Below, one piece after another: positions 44,215 through 57,324 of a stretch of DNA of 64,000 bases. Numbering within the stretch: position 1 is the first letter of the stretch; every line of letters begins with the position of its first letter. The notes under the pieces were generated by a model, which saw nothing but the letters and a program-made list of their open reading frames with translations, did not search any database and was not told the origin of the DNA. The stretch comes from Cryptomeria japonica (lineage: Eukaryota > Streptophyta > Pinopsida > Cupressales > Cupressaceae), in assembly GCF_030272615.1 (NCBI RefSeq), contig NC_081405.1, positions 160,166,317 to 160,230,316 on the forward strand, read 5' to 3'. The position numbers and the translations under genes are program-made.

Positions 44215-46819
44215 ATTACTATGATTAGCTGCCTCTGAGACCTAGCAGATTGCATTACAAGAGAGTCCAGGATGTTTTATATGGCCACTACATGCACTTA
44301 TTTGACAAAACACTGAAGAACAGAAGAGTGTCAAATGTTGCATGGGAGAAAGTAAATGAGTATGGGTGTCTTTTTCTTCAATTCTCAACATTTACTTATC
44401 TAAGAGTTAGATGCTATAGTGGGCAGCCATACATGCTTCCAAGATATCCAACTAACAAAATCATTCTTATGGAATTGGGAAGACAGTTCATGGCAGTTCG
44501 TGCACAACAATCAATTCTACATAAGGCTAGGATGGGAATATCTTCTAATAACCCATTGCAGATTGGTTGATATTCTCTCATGACATCCACGAAGGTTAAA
44601 GCAATGGAGACTAATATGCAGGAGATCAAACTCAAAAGGTTCAAATCGAGAGCATATTTTGATTACAAGGGCATGAAGGATAGGATTAAAAGATCCTTTG
44701 TTCATGTGCATCGCATAGAGGACATCTGGATTGATCTTCACACAAAAGAGGAAATCCATAGGATGGACTATTGCAGGCTCACTCTTGAGAAAATCGTGGA
44801 TTTGAATCTTGCTAGCATTCCTGAAGGAGTGATTGATGATGGGAATGTACTCGATTCCGAGTATGTTGAGAAAAGAGTCAATGAAGCACCACTTCCATAG
44901 ATTCAATGGTCACATAAGGAATGTACTTCCATTATTGATAGATTTTAGCCTATCTTAGCTAACACCAATGCTTGGCTCAAAAGAAATAGTGTTAGACTCA
45001 TCAAAATCAAGATTGGAAAATAAGATGATTCTATTGGACATGTCAGACGCAAGTCTAAAGTTAGAGTTGATAATAAAGAAGGTGCTTCCTCTTCTACTAC
45101 AAGGATCAAGTTGAGAGTCAATAGAGAAATGGTGATTCCTCCTGAAGAGGTGATAGTGACAGGGAAGGAGAAGCCACAACATCATATCCATGTCATTGAT
45201 CCTGAAGATCCAGAAGAAGAGCAGCAAGAAGATGATGCTCCTAGGTCCACAAACACAGAGTCTCCTCATGAAGTTCCTCCTCAAATCCCTTTGGATTTTC
45301 CTATGTCTCCTTTTAACACAAATGTGGATTCTTTTTCTACCATCCACATTGATCCTATTCCATTGAGTGTAAATGCAGAAATGTTGTTCCAATTTTAGTA
45401 GCAGAGTCGTCTCTTGATCATATGCAAGAGGATTTGCTAAATATTTTTAAGGATAATCCTACCCATGTCTCCTTGCCTAGGTTGCCATTATCAAAAATTG
45501 ATACTTCTACTTCTGGTTTTGATAGATTCATGATGCAAACATCACATCCTCCAGTGACTGAAAGGGCTATAGTTATAGTTCAAACATAAACTTCTCCCAG
45601 GGTAACCACTATAGTTCAAACAAAAACTGCTTCTTCCCCACCTCCAGCTGCTTTTGAGACAAATTCCGTGACTTTACCTCCATGGCTAAGATCATTTACT
45701 CCTAAGAGAAAGAAGCAAGAGATTTCTCCTGACTTCTTTGATTTTCAACAACTCAAACCAACTAAACCCAATGTTGCAAAAAGAGCTAAGAAGGTATCAA
45801 GAGTGATAGTTGACAGCAACAGGATGAAATTTGTAGAAATTATTGAGCCAGTGGTAGACAAGCCACATGAAGAGATGCAAGCTTGTGATTACAAGATTAC
45901 CAGAGTGGAGCTTGGTAGACAGACACATGCAGTTGTTATACATGATGCTCAACATTCAGTGACTTCATTGGTGTAGCAGTCTGATGAACTCCTAACAAAG
46001 AAAGACAAGATGGAGGAGGAAAAATTGTGGCTTCTCATTCATTCAAAAGATCACCAAGTCTTCTGAAGAAGGGACCAATCCATAAACTTCTTTCAATGCC
46101 AAAGAATTAGTTCGAGACGTTGAAAGAGTTGCTCAGAAAATGCAAGCACTAGATTCTTAGGTAAGTCAAACTATTGATTCATGTGTTGGGATTTTGGAGG
46201 AAGTTTTCCAGGTAGTAGTCAAGTTGGAGACCATTAAAGAAAAAATGAACTAGGCTTCTAAGGTTTTCAAACAGAACCTGGAAAGAGTTGAAGGCAATTT
46301 GATGGTTTGGCATAAGATGCCTCAGGAAAAGTTGAATTTCCTTCAAGAACGTGACATTATTCCTTCCAGAGTCATCTATTTAGAATTTGAAGAACTCTTG
46401 GAGAACAAAGTCCTTGTTCTCAAGTCACTCATTGATGATATTGATGATATCATGAAATTATGCACTAAAGTGTTGCAAGATATTGTTTCTCATTGTGAGA
46501 AAGCTTCTTATAATATTATGGATCAGAATGGAGGATTGTTGCCAGAAGAAGTTCTCTTAGATCTACAGATGAAGATTCACCATGAATGGAGGAATGAACA
46601 TTTTTCAGCTGTATCAATTCAAGCTTTGGTGAAATGCCAAATCTTCTTGCAAGAATCTAGTCTTCTCTTGAGAAGAACAACATTACAGTCCTTCGTTGCA
46701 GTGATGTTATTGTAAAAACCATGATCATTGCAAAGAATACTCACAAACTGAATCCTAATGAACTGCAAATGATCATCCAAAATTTCGAAGGGTTCATGGC
46801 CAAATATGCTACAACATAA
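44215..46819 (+). pseudogene. ORFX copy 3, C-terminal part
   Basis: It resumes ORFX after the gypsy element. EYGCLFLQFSTFTYLRVRCY and QPYMLPRYPTNKIILMELGR match copy 2 FIQFPKFTYIRVHGCPSPPY and MLPRHPTDRIVLLEV. LPPWLRSFTPKRKKQE and VIVDSNRMKFVEI align with the copy-2 IPDWLKERL and SRRLQIATP blocks. An acidic linker (DPEDPEEEQQEDDAPRS) replaces the Ser/Gly linker. Several stops and at least three frameshifts (about 44570, 45400, 45980, 46710). The frame ends near 46819 (KYATT). Confidence 0.6.
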
Positions 46820-47904
46820 GTGTTTTTCAACACTTGGTTGTAATTTCAGTATTGTAGTTTCCTTTTTGACAAGCTTACTTGTAAAAACAATTTTCTAAAT
46901 TGAAAGTGAAGTCATTACTTGCAATTTTGTAATTACAAGTAGGCTGATTACAAGTCAATTTAGAATAGGACATGTAATTTTGAATAAGTGTTAGTTAGTA
47001 GTTGAATAAGTCATGGTGGTTGAGCGAATTTCTCAAGTTAGTTGAGATCTTCCCACCTTTTTCTCAAGACTCCTCTCCTATAAATACTTGAGAGGATCTT
47101 TTGTAAAATCTATCTTTTTGAAAGCAAGCAAGAAAACTCTACCAAATTTACAGCAATAAAGACTTTGTGCTTTTTATGTGTAGATTGAAGTTGAAAATAA
47201 ATAGAAGAAGATTGCTCAAGGATTGAGACTTTGTGCTAAATATTTTGAGTTTGTGTTCAATATTATCTTTCTTGCTAGTGTTTCTTTAAGAGCTTAATCA
47301 AATTTGATTTGCAGACTTTGTGTTGCAAGTATTGGAGATTCATATCAGTTAGAGTAGATATTCCATTGAGAGAAGCTATAGGAATTTGTGCCTACACATG
47401 TTCTTGAAAGAAATTAGAAGTAGATTTTGTGATAAGGAAAATTTGTGAGACTTTGAGCGCACACTAGTTCTTGTTGTTTTATGTAGAGAAGGACAAGATA
47501 TTTCAGACTTTGTGCTGCCATACCTTGTTCTTGTTATCATTAATATAGAAAAGGGTAGATATAATTTCACATATTCAAGACTTTGAGCTTGATATTGTTG
47601 TCCCATCCCGAAGGAAGTGACGAAAGTCTTTGTGCTTTCAGGAAACTTCATTTCCTTTCTCTCATTTTATTTTATAAGTTGTTGTTGTTGTTGTTATTTT
47701 CAATTGCTATCACTTTTCTGTGAAGAGATAAGGATATAGTTTTTCTTGAAAGAAGAAGAAAATTTGTTGTCTCATCCTTTTTAGTTTAGGTATAGTTTAT
47801 AGATAAGGGGAGTCTTCCCTTAATTAGGAGAGTATTATACTCACACACTGTAGCTGAAACCACAATTTTGTACATCCCCCAGGTGTACAAAATTTTCAAC
47901 AACA
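46820..47904 (+). promoter_or_regulatory. 3' tail of ORFX copy 3 with second promoter
   Basis: It begins TGTTTTTCAACACTTGG just after the stop. Contains four or five ATTACAAGT/ACTTGTAA motifs (46865-46975), then TATAAATACTTGAGAGG (about 47090), then about 800 bp without an ORF. The last 41 bp form an 11-bp inverted repeat (AATTTTGTACA / TGTACAAAATT, 47864-47874 and 47884-47894) followed by TTCAACAACA. Confidence 0.5.
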
Positions 47905-50900
47905 CATTGAAACATTATGGTTTGTCTGGGTAGCCTTCCCCTACATAAGGTGGCATGGAGGTTGTTGTTACATTACCTTTGCCCCCCAACTTAGATGTTT
48001 TATTTCACACACTATACAAGATCCTCAAGATGGGTGAGAGGTTCTTAATCCTCACTCTTGAGAACCCTCCTCATAGTTGGTTTTCCACTAGGATCATATC
48101 CCTTCTTCTCTTCTTACTATAGCCTCTTATGCCGAATGGGATGAATTGATCTCTTTGAAATTTTGTTGGTTCATATCTTTTGTTTAATGAATTATGTATG
48201 CCAATCAACTGTATTTTATTACACACCTTATGATATGTAGTTTTAATTCTTTTTGTGATTAATACACAGCTCTTAGAAGTGGTTCCAATAAAATCAAATT
48301 AAAAAAATCTTTATTAAATATCTTCACTCAAAATTTATTTTTTTGAAAACTAATATCTCAAAAACAACATATAAATAGAAGTACAAATAATAAGTTCAAT
48401 GGGAAAAGAGTACAAAAAATAAAAGGTAATTAGGTCACAAGATCAAACAACCCACAATCCATTATTAGAGGCGAATGATCTTCAATCTTATTCCCCTAAT
48501 CACTCCCACCAATAGGGTCAACATCCTAAAGACTTCTAGCCAATAAGAGTTTGCTCTTAATTCTCTTTTTCCTTCATGTCCTATGAAGACGATGTGATAG
48601 ACAAATTAAGTAAAGTGGGTGATTTTATTTATAGACACCCATTTGCAAGGCTTCACATCATCATGGCCTAAGTCACTTCCACAATTGCTATATATGTAGT
48701 TGAGAAAACCATGGCTAACCACAAATAGTGTTTTGTGTCGCATCCTCTGTATAAAACAACAAATCTTAGATAAGAACATGTCTTGAAGCATCACCTTGAT
48801 GGTCTAGGAAAGTATAGAGGTTTTCCACCTCCAAACAACATTTCTCAACCTACTCTTGCATCTAACATAAAATATCGGAGATCATATAATCTTGTTAGCC
48901 ATTAAAATGATAATAACTTGATGCTTAAAATTGCATTATTTTTTATTTTCATAATTGAAATAAATTTTTTGCATTGAATATTTATTAATTTATGTATATT
49001 AAGAAAGTAAGAGCATAGAATCAGTTGGCATCCCATTTTGATGTGTCTTAGTTTTTTCTTTTTCTACTCTTTAAGTGTACATTTGGTCCTAACTGACCAA
49101 TTACTAATAATTGATCCAAGAAATATTTTAAGTTTACTTCCCATGTTGAAATAATAGTAAAAAAGGATAGGAAATGTTTACAAAGTTTATCAAAATGAGT
49201 TAAAACTAAGGAGAAATCAACTTGTGAGTTTTCATGTCCAATCAAAATTGTTCTTGTTCCCTTAATCTCTCTTACAAAGTCTTGTTTAATTGAAAGTCCT
49301 TATAAAAGAAGATAAACAAATAACTAAGCTTTAAGTATTTTTTGTGGGAACTTGACTTTCAACCAATCTAAAGGTATTCTTTTGGAAGCTTTTATTTCTT
49401 GTCAAATTTGGTTAAGATTTTTTGCATACTTAAGCTTTTGTAGGATCTTGACCTCATATCAAACTTCTCCTTTTGAAAGTAATAAAAATTGGTTCAATAA
49501 GATTTTTGTTGCATGTTTAGTTCCCTTTGAGAATCCTACATAAAGAACTTTATAGAAACTTGCACCTATTTGAACTTCCCCATCAAAAAGTGAACATTCA
49601 GTTCACTTAATTTTCCTCACATGTGATCACTCATAAAGAATTGATTTTTTACAAAAATTGGAAGCTCTTTTGAACTCAATTAATATCCCCTTAGCTTTTA
49701 ACTAGTTCACTTCACCTTTTCCACATCTAGTCTTATAAAAACTAATTTAAATGATTATAGAGGTTCAACCTCCATCTAAACCTTCTTGTTTAAGTCTATG
49801 CATAAGTATAGTTCACTTGGAAGATTTTGTAAGTTGTAACCAGATGTCATCATTTCATCATCAACCCCTTTAGGGGGATTCCTTGGCCTTTTGAACCAAG
49901 CTTTTAAATGTTGTTGTCCTAATTGGTTTAGTTGTTTTTTATTACATGTCATCCTTTGTTGATGTCACCATTTCCTTTATTGATGCCATCCCATCCTCCT
50001 ATCATCATCATGATGTCATACCATTTGAAGTACCCCCAATCCATGATGTTGTCACACTTATATCATGATGATGTCACCTTGTCTTTCTGCTAATGTCATC
50101 ATCAAAACTTTTCATATGGGTCATACACCAAAACAACGTGAAATTGGCAAGTTTAGTTCAAATGGTCTTCACTATAAATATAATTCCAATGGATTTCCTC
50201 TAAAATCCAATTTAGTATTGGACTCTTGCAAATGGTCTAGTTGCACTCTTGAGTCTTGCAAACTCGTTTGGGCAGGCATGAAATCCCAACAAATGTACCA
50301 ATATGTCTAGATTTTATTGTTAATACATTTTCAACATCTTAAGAAGAAAGAATTTAAAGTGTAGAATTAATCTTGTTTGAGTGTCTCCATTGTAACTATG
50401 CTTGTTTATAGTTTTCTTGTGATCAATTAACAAGTTAAGTAACTATAAAGTTTATAAATCTTTGCAAGGTGTTTCTTCACAGGAAATAAAGAAATGAGCA
50501 TGTTTTTTTGTTGATTACTAAGTAGGATCTCCTTATATTGTAAAAATTTAGTTATTTCATTTAATGCATATGTTGAACCTAGTTTACTTGTACATTTAGG
50601 GAAATATAATATTCAATGGGATCTTACTTGAGGTTTCCCTTTGAAATTTTAGTGAATATTATGTTTGAATGAGCTTGTGACTCTATTGCCCAAAATAAGC
50701 ATCAATCTACTATAAACTCCATTTCACATCACCCCAAAACCAAATTGACTTATTTTAAAATCACTTTCATTTAGTTATGGTTTGGTATTTTTCTAACTTT
50801 AAGGTATAAAGGCAAACCAACAATAGGGATATACTTATCCATTTCGCTAAACCTCGTACTTGATAAGTTTCTATTGTAAAAGGTATACAACCTTGATTGT

Positions 50901-51378
50901 CAAACCAACACATAGATATATTGTGACACTAATATTGGGATACATTATGTAAAAGGTATAGTTAGCAGTAAGGCAAATGTTTAATCATATTATTATCAGT
51001 TAATTAGGCACCTTATGGAAACCCTCCTTGGTCTTGTGAAACGAAAAGTGAAGGAGATATTTCCCACCTTAGTAATTGGTCTTAATTTTCAAACCTATAG
51101 GTTTTGTGATATTCTTCCTAGGTTTGACACCCCAGCACTTGGGAGACTATTCAACCTTAAGGATTCATGGTCCATAGCTAATATCACAAATAAGTGACAT
51201 TTTTTATAGGGAAATGATATCTTGGTTTCTATTTTGAAAACCCTTATAACATAGTCATTAAAGAGAGAGCCAATTTGGGTGAGCTTGATTGCCTATCAAC
51301 CCAGCAAAATGGTGTCATTGTTATGGATAGTTTTAATTAAATCCAGTTAAAAGACCCAAGATAAATGAATTGACATGA
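47905..51378. other. AT-rich intergenic stretch, nothing convincing
   Basis: No gene, LTR pair or RNA gene is supported. 49845-50105 repeats GATGTCAY/GATGATGTCACC about eight times. The minus frame 48606-48794 and plus frame 51015-51197 show no family motif I recognise. Confidence 0.4.
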
Positions 51379-52844
51379 TGTAGCCAAGAATACTTGGTCC
51401 TTGCTTGATAGAAGATTAGTTCTACTTTGTTGATATAAAGGTTATTTTCTCCTTACTCAGGGAGTGGTGACTCTATCAAAGAAAGACTCAAAATTTAGTT
51501 ATAAAAGAAAGAGGATAGAAATGGAGAGGGATCAACAATCCAAAGTTCAAGAAATGTCTTATATGATTTCACATGTGTATGCAGAAAATTATGAGTGCAA
51601 GATGAATAAGATTAAAATGCTAAACTAAACATCTAAACAAGCAGAAAAATTGATCACACTCATGTTAAAGATGCTAAAAGGGAATTTTGAAAGCAAATGG
51701 TAAACAAAAGAAACACAAACTCTCTCTAAACCCTTGTTTTGATTGTCTTATATTTGATGTGTGCTTGCTATGTTGCAGATACTTGATTTCACTCCATGAT
51801 AGTTGATGCAAGATGAGGATTATGCTAAATGAAACACAAAATGGATGCTAAAATGATAATGGATGCAAAGAATGAGTGAATGATTCAAGATTACAATGGT
51901 ATAAAAAATGAAAGTGGATGGATTGTGAAGAAAAATGAGGGGATTAAATAAGCTGGGCGGAGAGATGAGAAGGCATGAAAATGAGACACTTGTCCCTGAG
52001 AAGGGAAAGTGTCAAGGATGGAAATGGCATGTGTCCTTGAGAAGGACAAGTGTTATGGGGAGGAATGACATGTTTCTCTAAATACACATGCCTATTTGGG
52101 AGAGAGACACCCAAATAGGAAGGTTTTATTCCAAAATGAAGATATTCCCGCATATTAGGAGATTTGAGATATTTCCCCAAAATTTGGGAGATTTCCCCAA
52201 ATTCTAGGAAATCTAGGATATTTTGGGAATGTGCACACATATGGTATATGGTGAGGAAAAGAGAATAAGATTGACTAAAACCTATGGTTGGCCAAGGAGG
52301 TTAGATTTGGAGCAAGGGTTAGAGGAGGGTTAGAGATAGGAGACATGTGGGAGAAATAAAATTAATTAATTAATTAATTAATTCAATGAGGGAAATAGGA
52401 GGAAAGGAAAAAATGAATTAAATAATCAAATTATGCATTTGATTTGTTTAATAGAAGAAGGGGGATATTTAATTAATTAAATGATTTATGATTGTCAAAT
52501 AATTAATTAAATTAGGACTATAACATAATTAACAAAATTAATTAGCTAGAAGGAGAGAATACTAATTAATTAAAGAATGTGTCTTCGGACATGTAGTGTC
52601 ATGGTTAAAACACTTCGTTGGTGAAGCAGCCACCAAGGTTCAAATCCCAATTGGGCCACTGGGCTTGCATGCCTTGTGATTTCACTGGACTATTGTGCTT
52701 GCAGGTTTGATCAAGTGAAGTGTAGTATTTTCCTTTTTTAAAATAATAAGGAAATAATGTGTAATTATTTAATTATTTAATTATTTGAGGCACTCGGGAT
52801 AGCTAAATTCAACTAATTGAATTAATCAAATTTAGGTGTCTACA
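51379..52844 (-). mobile_element. Probable solo LTR, ACATGA duplication
   Basis: The 1,466-bp block has ends TGTAGCC and GTCTACA (TGTAG/CTACA inverted) and is flanked by ACATGA at 51373-51378 and 52845-52850. On the minus strand it begins TGTAGACACC, a familiar plant LTR start, hence the orientation. No internal domain. Contains TTAATTAATTAATT tracts (52361-52384, 52470-52560) and a possible SINE. Confidence 0.6.
52580..52738 (+). repeat. Possible tRNA-derived SINE
   Basis: TAGTGTCATGGTTAAAACAC (A-box-like) precedes AAGGTTCAAATCCCA (a good match to B box GGTTCRANTCC) by about 32 bp. About 80 bp later the sequence ends in TTTTCCTTTTTT, as plant SINEs with T-rich tails do. No secure target duplication. 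Confidence 0.4.
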
Positions 52845-52850
52845 ACATGA

Positions 52851-53283
52851 TGTGAAGATATGATAAGAACAATGGAAGGTTAAGAATATAGGTATGTCAT
52901 ATTTGCACAATTCTCTAAGTACTAGAAATGTAGGTGATGCAGGTAGAAGAGATGTATCAAAAGTGTACAATTAATATACAAAAAATTATTTAGCAGACAA
53001 TTGGATCAAAACTAGTAGGAGAATCCTTAGGTGTGATTATTGTAGGCCGAAAATTAAGACAAATGTTGATGTGATCTAAATAGAGATATAACCCATAACC
53101 TACATAAAAATAATAAACATGATTTTGTCTCTATATCCATGTATAAGAAATCAAAGGAGAAACTAAAATAACAATTCTCTCACTTTATCTTGAGATACTT
53201 AAAAAGAGGTAGAAACTATGTTCTATGGTGTTGATCCAACTACTTAATCAAAAAATAAGAATAGGAAAGGGGAATTAAATTAA
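52851..53283. other. Spacer between two solo LTRs
   Basis: AT-rich; nothing recognised. Confidence 0.4.
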
Positions 53284-53288
53284 CATAT

Positions 53289-54467
53289 TGTAACGTCCTA
53301 AAATTGCACCCCTTGCAATTTTCGACTACATTTGGGTCTTTGCCTTAGTGTTTGCGCCCCTCGGCCTGATCGGAGACCTGATTATGCTCTCACATATCAA
53401 AAACTTCATTCAACTCATAAATGCACCCTATTATCACCTTGATCCTGCCCCAAATTAGGGAAAGACCAGGGCGTGGTGGCCTGGTCCCCCTCAATGTGGA
53501 CCTATCTTGGACCCCTCCCCCTAACCTATCTCAAATTTGAAGCGAGAAAATGCCCTCTATTTTGGCTCAAGTCAAAAAATTAGTCAATTAATCCTACGGG
53601 AAAGTATATAAGAGGAATTTCCCCTCTCATTTGAGGGATACACAATCATCCACAATCACTTTAAAGCATCCAAGAGATCAAGCATTCAAGAATTTAAGAA
53701 CAATTGAGCATTTTCAGTCTTCCTTCAAGCTTTGGAGCAACAATAGAGTCAAGATTTCAAGCATTGAAGAAGAGATCATCATTATATTTCAAGAAATCAT
53801 AATTCCATGTGGAGGCAAGAAAAAATTCACAAGGAGGTATAAGAATTTCATTTTCAGTCAATTCAACATCCCCTCAAAGAGGATGATTTTTATTTTTAGT
53901 CATTTCGATTATATTATTTCAACCACTTGGTTAATTCCAAAACCAGGGTTTGACCTAAAGGCAAGCACCTATTCCCAACACATTTCCCTTTCCTTCTATG
54001 TGCAAAGAGTAGGTGTGCAACTGTACTTCTAGAATTAAGCTTTATTTGTAGAGACGAGAAACCCTTTTCGATGCACGAAAAGTTCAGAGGACCGATAGGA
54101 GGGAGACCTGGTTTGGACACACGGTCCCTGCAACTTTTGGTAGATTTCACAAAGAAACTCCGAATCATCTCAAACTTCTCAAATCTAGGTGCACAACGAA
54201 ATCCTGAATCTGCAGCTTGTTATTTTCTCATACTTGTCTTCATTTCCAACACTTAGTCTTAATTCAACTTTTCAACTTACAAGAGAGGGTCAATTACATT
54301 CCAAACACAATCAATCTACTTAGTATTTGGTCCTTGCATCATTTAGGATTGGATCTAATGGATTTATCCCCCTCTTTTGAATCTAATGTCCTCCAAGTGA
54401 AAATTGGCGTAAGGAATTTTCCTTTCCAAGTGGCGAATTTACTTAGCCTCGAATTTTCTACTTTACA
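53289..54467 (+). mobile_element. Solo LTR, CATAT duplication
   Basis: 1,179 bp starting TGTAACGTCC and ending CTTTACA, flanked by CATAT at 53284-53288 and 54468-54472. Has AGTATATAAGAGG (about 53604) as a TATA box and a C-rich U3. The frames at 53631-54474 are within the LTR and have no protein motif. No internal region. Confidence 0.8.
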
Positions 54468-54472
54468 CATAT

Positions 54473-55431
54473 AGATATAATTGGTCAACTCAAACAAGAG
54501 CAACGTAAGATAGAAACACAAATTACTATATATATTTATAAATAAAGATTATTAAATTATTATAAGTATTGTGAAGTGTATAAATACTAGATAATATTTA
54601 TTATTATTATTATATTTATAATTAATGAAAGATGCGGCCATGACATAATTTATATCAATTAAAAAAATAGAAAAAAGGTTTGATGATAAATGTTTTAACA
54701 TTTGTTAAGTTCATAAAAACTAAGAGATAGTAGTTGGTCATGAATCTCGTTTTTCCTTATTTTTGCTAGCTACCCAACATTTTTATGCTCTCGCATGTGG
54801 TCCTACTTCATATTGATTCAATGGGCTTTGATGACCTTTACTTTGAAATACACAAACTTTAAATTTAGCATTACTTTTGGCCCCTCAATAATTTGATCCC
54901 TTTCTAACTTCATATTGCTTTATACTAGTTCATCAGGCCTAATTAAATTAGCATATTGATCTTGAGATACATTCTCTCATGTTTCCATCCTTGACCATGT
55001 GCAATATTTGTCTTCCTATGTATAAATTGAATTTGAAAAAAACTCATGGTGTATTGCTATTTTGTTTCTAATTAATTATGGTTAATAGCCTTATCACTCA
55101 AGTTGTGTCCTAATTGAGAAACAGATATGTGCCATCGTAAATTTTATACCCTTTACAATATTATGCTAGGCTTAGAACCTATTTTGGTTGTTGTGCTTGA
55201 TCTTGTGCAAATAGGCTCATCCTAGGTCTAGATTGGCAATATGGGTTAGCCCAACTAGTGCCCAATCCTTTGTGTGGTTAAAAAGAGTTGGACATTAGTG
55301 CCTAACACTTGTGTAGTTTGGCTCCAAATTCAAATATTTGAATGTTGACTTTAGGCCCTTAACTATTATATTGTTGTTGTCAACTTGTCTCAAGTAATTA
55401 TTAAGGAAAATGTGTAAGTCACATATAAAGG

Positions 55432-55434
<3 letters not shown>
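54473..55434. other. AT-rich spacer
   Basis: No gene or repeat pair seen. Confidence 0.4.

Positions 55435-55489
<55 letters not shown>
55435..55489. repeat. (CT)n microsatellite, 55 bp
   Basis: Uninterrupted CT dinucleotides. Confidence 0.97.
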
Positions 55490-55493
<4 letters not shown>

Positions 55494-55715
55494 GAAAAGC
55501 TTAATTCAATATATATACCTCTCTAATAAATCTTAGGATCAATCCTATCAAGCAATCAAGTATTGAAAAATCTAAGATACCATCAAGCATGTTGTCATCT
55601 ATAATCAAACTAATTTTGTTTCCTAAATTGTTATTGTTATGTTGGACACTAACACTGGATCTCATCAACACCTTGTGTGTAAATCAAGCAAGGGCTGCAT
55701 ACCTAAGGTATCATT

Positions 55716-57260
55716 TGTTGGCATTATAGTAAGAAAGATTGTTGGCATTCCAACATCAGGAGATTGTTGATATTCAGTAAGGATATTGAGAAGGTTGTTG
55801 AAGATCATTGATATAACTGAAGAAGGATGATAACTATCTTTATAACATTATTTTGTCATTGATGTCAAGAAATTGATTATCCGATTCAGTATGATGTTGC
55901 CATATCTTGAGAAGATTGATTAGAAGAGAATTAAGATGTCATTAAAAGACACAAAAAGAATGTGATGATTAAAGGGAGAAATAAGTTATTCAATGGGAAA
56001 CTATTACCGAGTTAGACAATGATGAGATCATGATGTTTAGATTGTTTTGATATTCTACATATGTTGTTGATTGTAAGGTTTATACTATACTATGTCACCG
56101 AGCAAAGAACCTAGTCGGTAAACCCTAAGGAACCTAGTCGATAAACCCTAAGGTTATTGATATCGGTTAATGAAGGCGGAATGTCTACTGAGTAAAGTTT
56201 AGTATTTACCGAGTTGCAACTGAGTTATGACAGTGTGCATGGGATGGATAAAAACATTATTTAATGAAGGACAATGATTAGCTAGAAAAGTATAAATGAT
56301 TGGTATGTCGTGCATGAAGTTTGTTAAGGATCTATGGCAAAGGAAAATTGGCAAGAAGATCTACAACGCAAATTGAACCGCAATAACCTTGTGCAAGTTC
56401 CAAGAAGGGAATGCAAGTCCTGAGGTAAGGTCAAATGTTTTCAGATTGGAAGGATACATTGAACCTAGTCAAGTTTGAAGATCCGATGGCTAAGATTGAT
56501 CATGGGAAATGTGATCAAGGAGATTAAGTGGTTAGCAATTATTTATAAATAAGAAATTGTTAATAAACAATGTATGCGGGCAAGTGTATGCACAAGGATG
56601 CTACATAGTGATTACCGAGCACAAAAGCTTGAAGACCTGTTTGAATAACAGAGTAGAGAGCCCAACAGAGGGACAAGATAAGTCCTATGACTAGATTGTT
56701 TTGAGAAAATAAGAATATGCTTTAGCATTTTAGATGTGAAGTTGCAGATAGATTTGTATTACTGTTATTTTGTAAGTGACAGAAAATCTCTTAACCGAGT
56801 GGACTTAACAGTCTTATATGTAAACCCACTAGCAAGGTAACATTCTAAATGAGTGTTTGAAATCCTTTGACAAGGTCACTTCTAACAAAGTGAAGATCCT
56901 AATAGATCTGAGGGAAATCCCTTAACCGGGTCACATCTAGCAATGTGTTTGTAATCTTTAACAGGATTTGCTTTTAACCGAGCATACTCTAGAAGAGTAT
57001 ATTTCTTAGTGGGTCCGAAATCCCACAGTGGTTTTTCCCTATTTGGGTTTCCACGTTAAATCTGGTGTTATGAGTGTTATGATGTTTATATGCTTATGAG
57101 TTTGCATGTTTAGCAGTTTTGGTTATATTGCTGAAGTATAAGTTATCGAGGTTGAATCTATTGTTTTTATGGAAGATTAAGTTTGTATGATTCACCCCCC
57201 ACCTCCTCTCATCTTGTTAGCTATTGGCATCTGTACTTACATTAAGTATCACAACTATCA
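55716..57260 (+). repeat. 5' LTR of the copia element
   Basis: 1,545 bp starting TGTTGGCATT and ending ACAACTATCA. It differs from the 3' LTR by scattered substitutions and by a ~26-bp tandem duplication at about 56108-56150 (GAACCTAGTCGGTAAACCCT unit), which accounts for the length difference. Confidence 0.93.
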
Positions 57261-57275
57261 ATTGGTATCAAAGCT
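57261..57275 (+). other. Primer binding site of the copia element
   Basis: ATTGGTATCAAAGC directly after the LTR; one mismatch from TGGTATCAGAGC (initiator methionine tRNA). Confidence 0.8.
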
Positions 57276-57324
57276 TTGGACTCCGGAAGAAAATTTTAAA
57301 GGTACTTGAGGGAAAGATCCGAAG

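Larger units (their letters stand above)
35725..47904 (+). mobile_element. ORFX element, copy 3, CATTG duplication, containing a nested gypsy element
   Basis: It starts TGTTGTCCTC and ends TTCAACAACA, flanked by CATTG at 35720-35724 and 47905-47909. Without the nested gypsy element (38642-44209 plus one GTGGG) it is about 6.6 kb. Order is the same as in copies 1 and 2: long 5' region with TATA and leader, ORFX, tail with TATA, subterminal hairpin. No repeat shared by the two ends was found apart from the short motif ATTACAAGT. Confidence 0.8.

Noticed and set aside
48606-48794. 62-residue minus-strand ORF (FVVSHGFLNYIYSNCGSDLG)
   Set aside because: Looks protein-like in part, but I could not tie it to a family; no splice sites or flanking exons are evident.
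53631-54474. ORFs of 133 and 85 residues
   Set aside because: Inside a solo LTR defined by the CATAT duplication.
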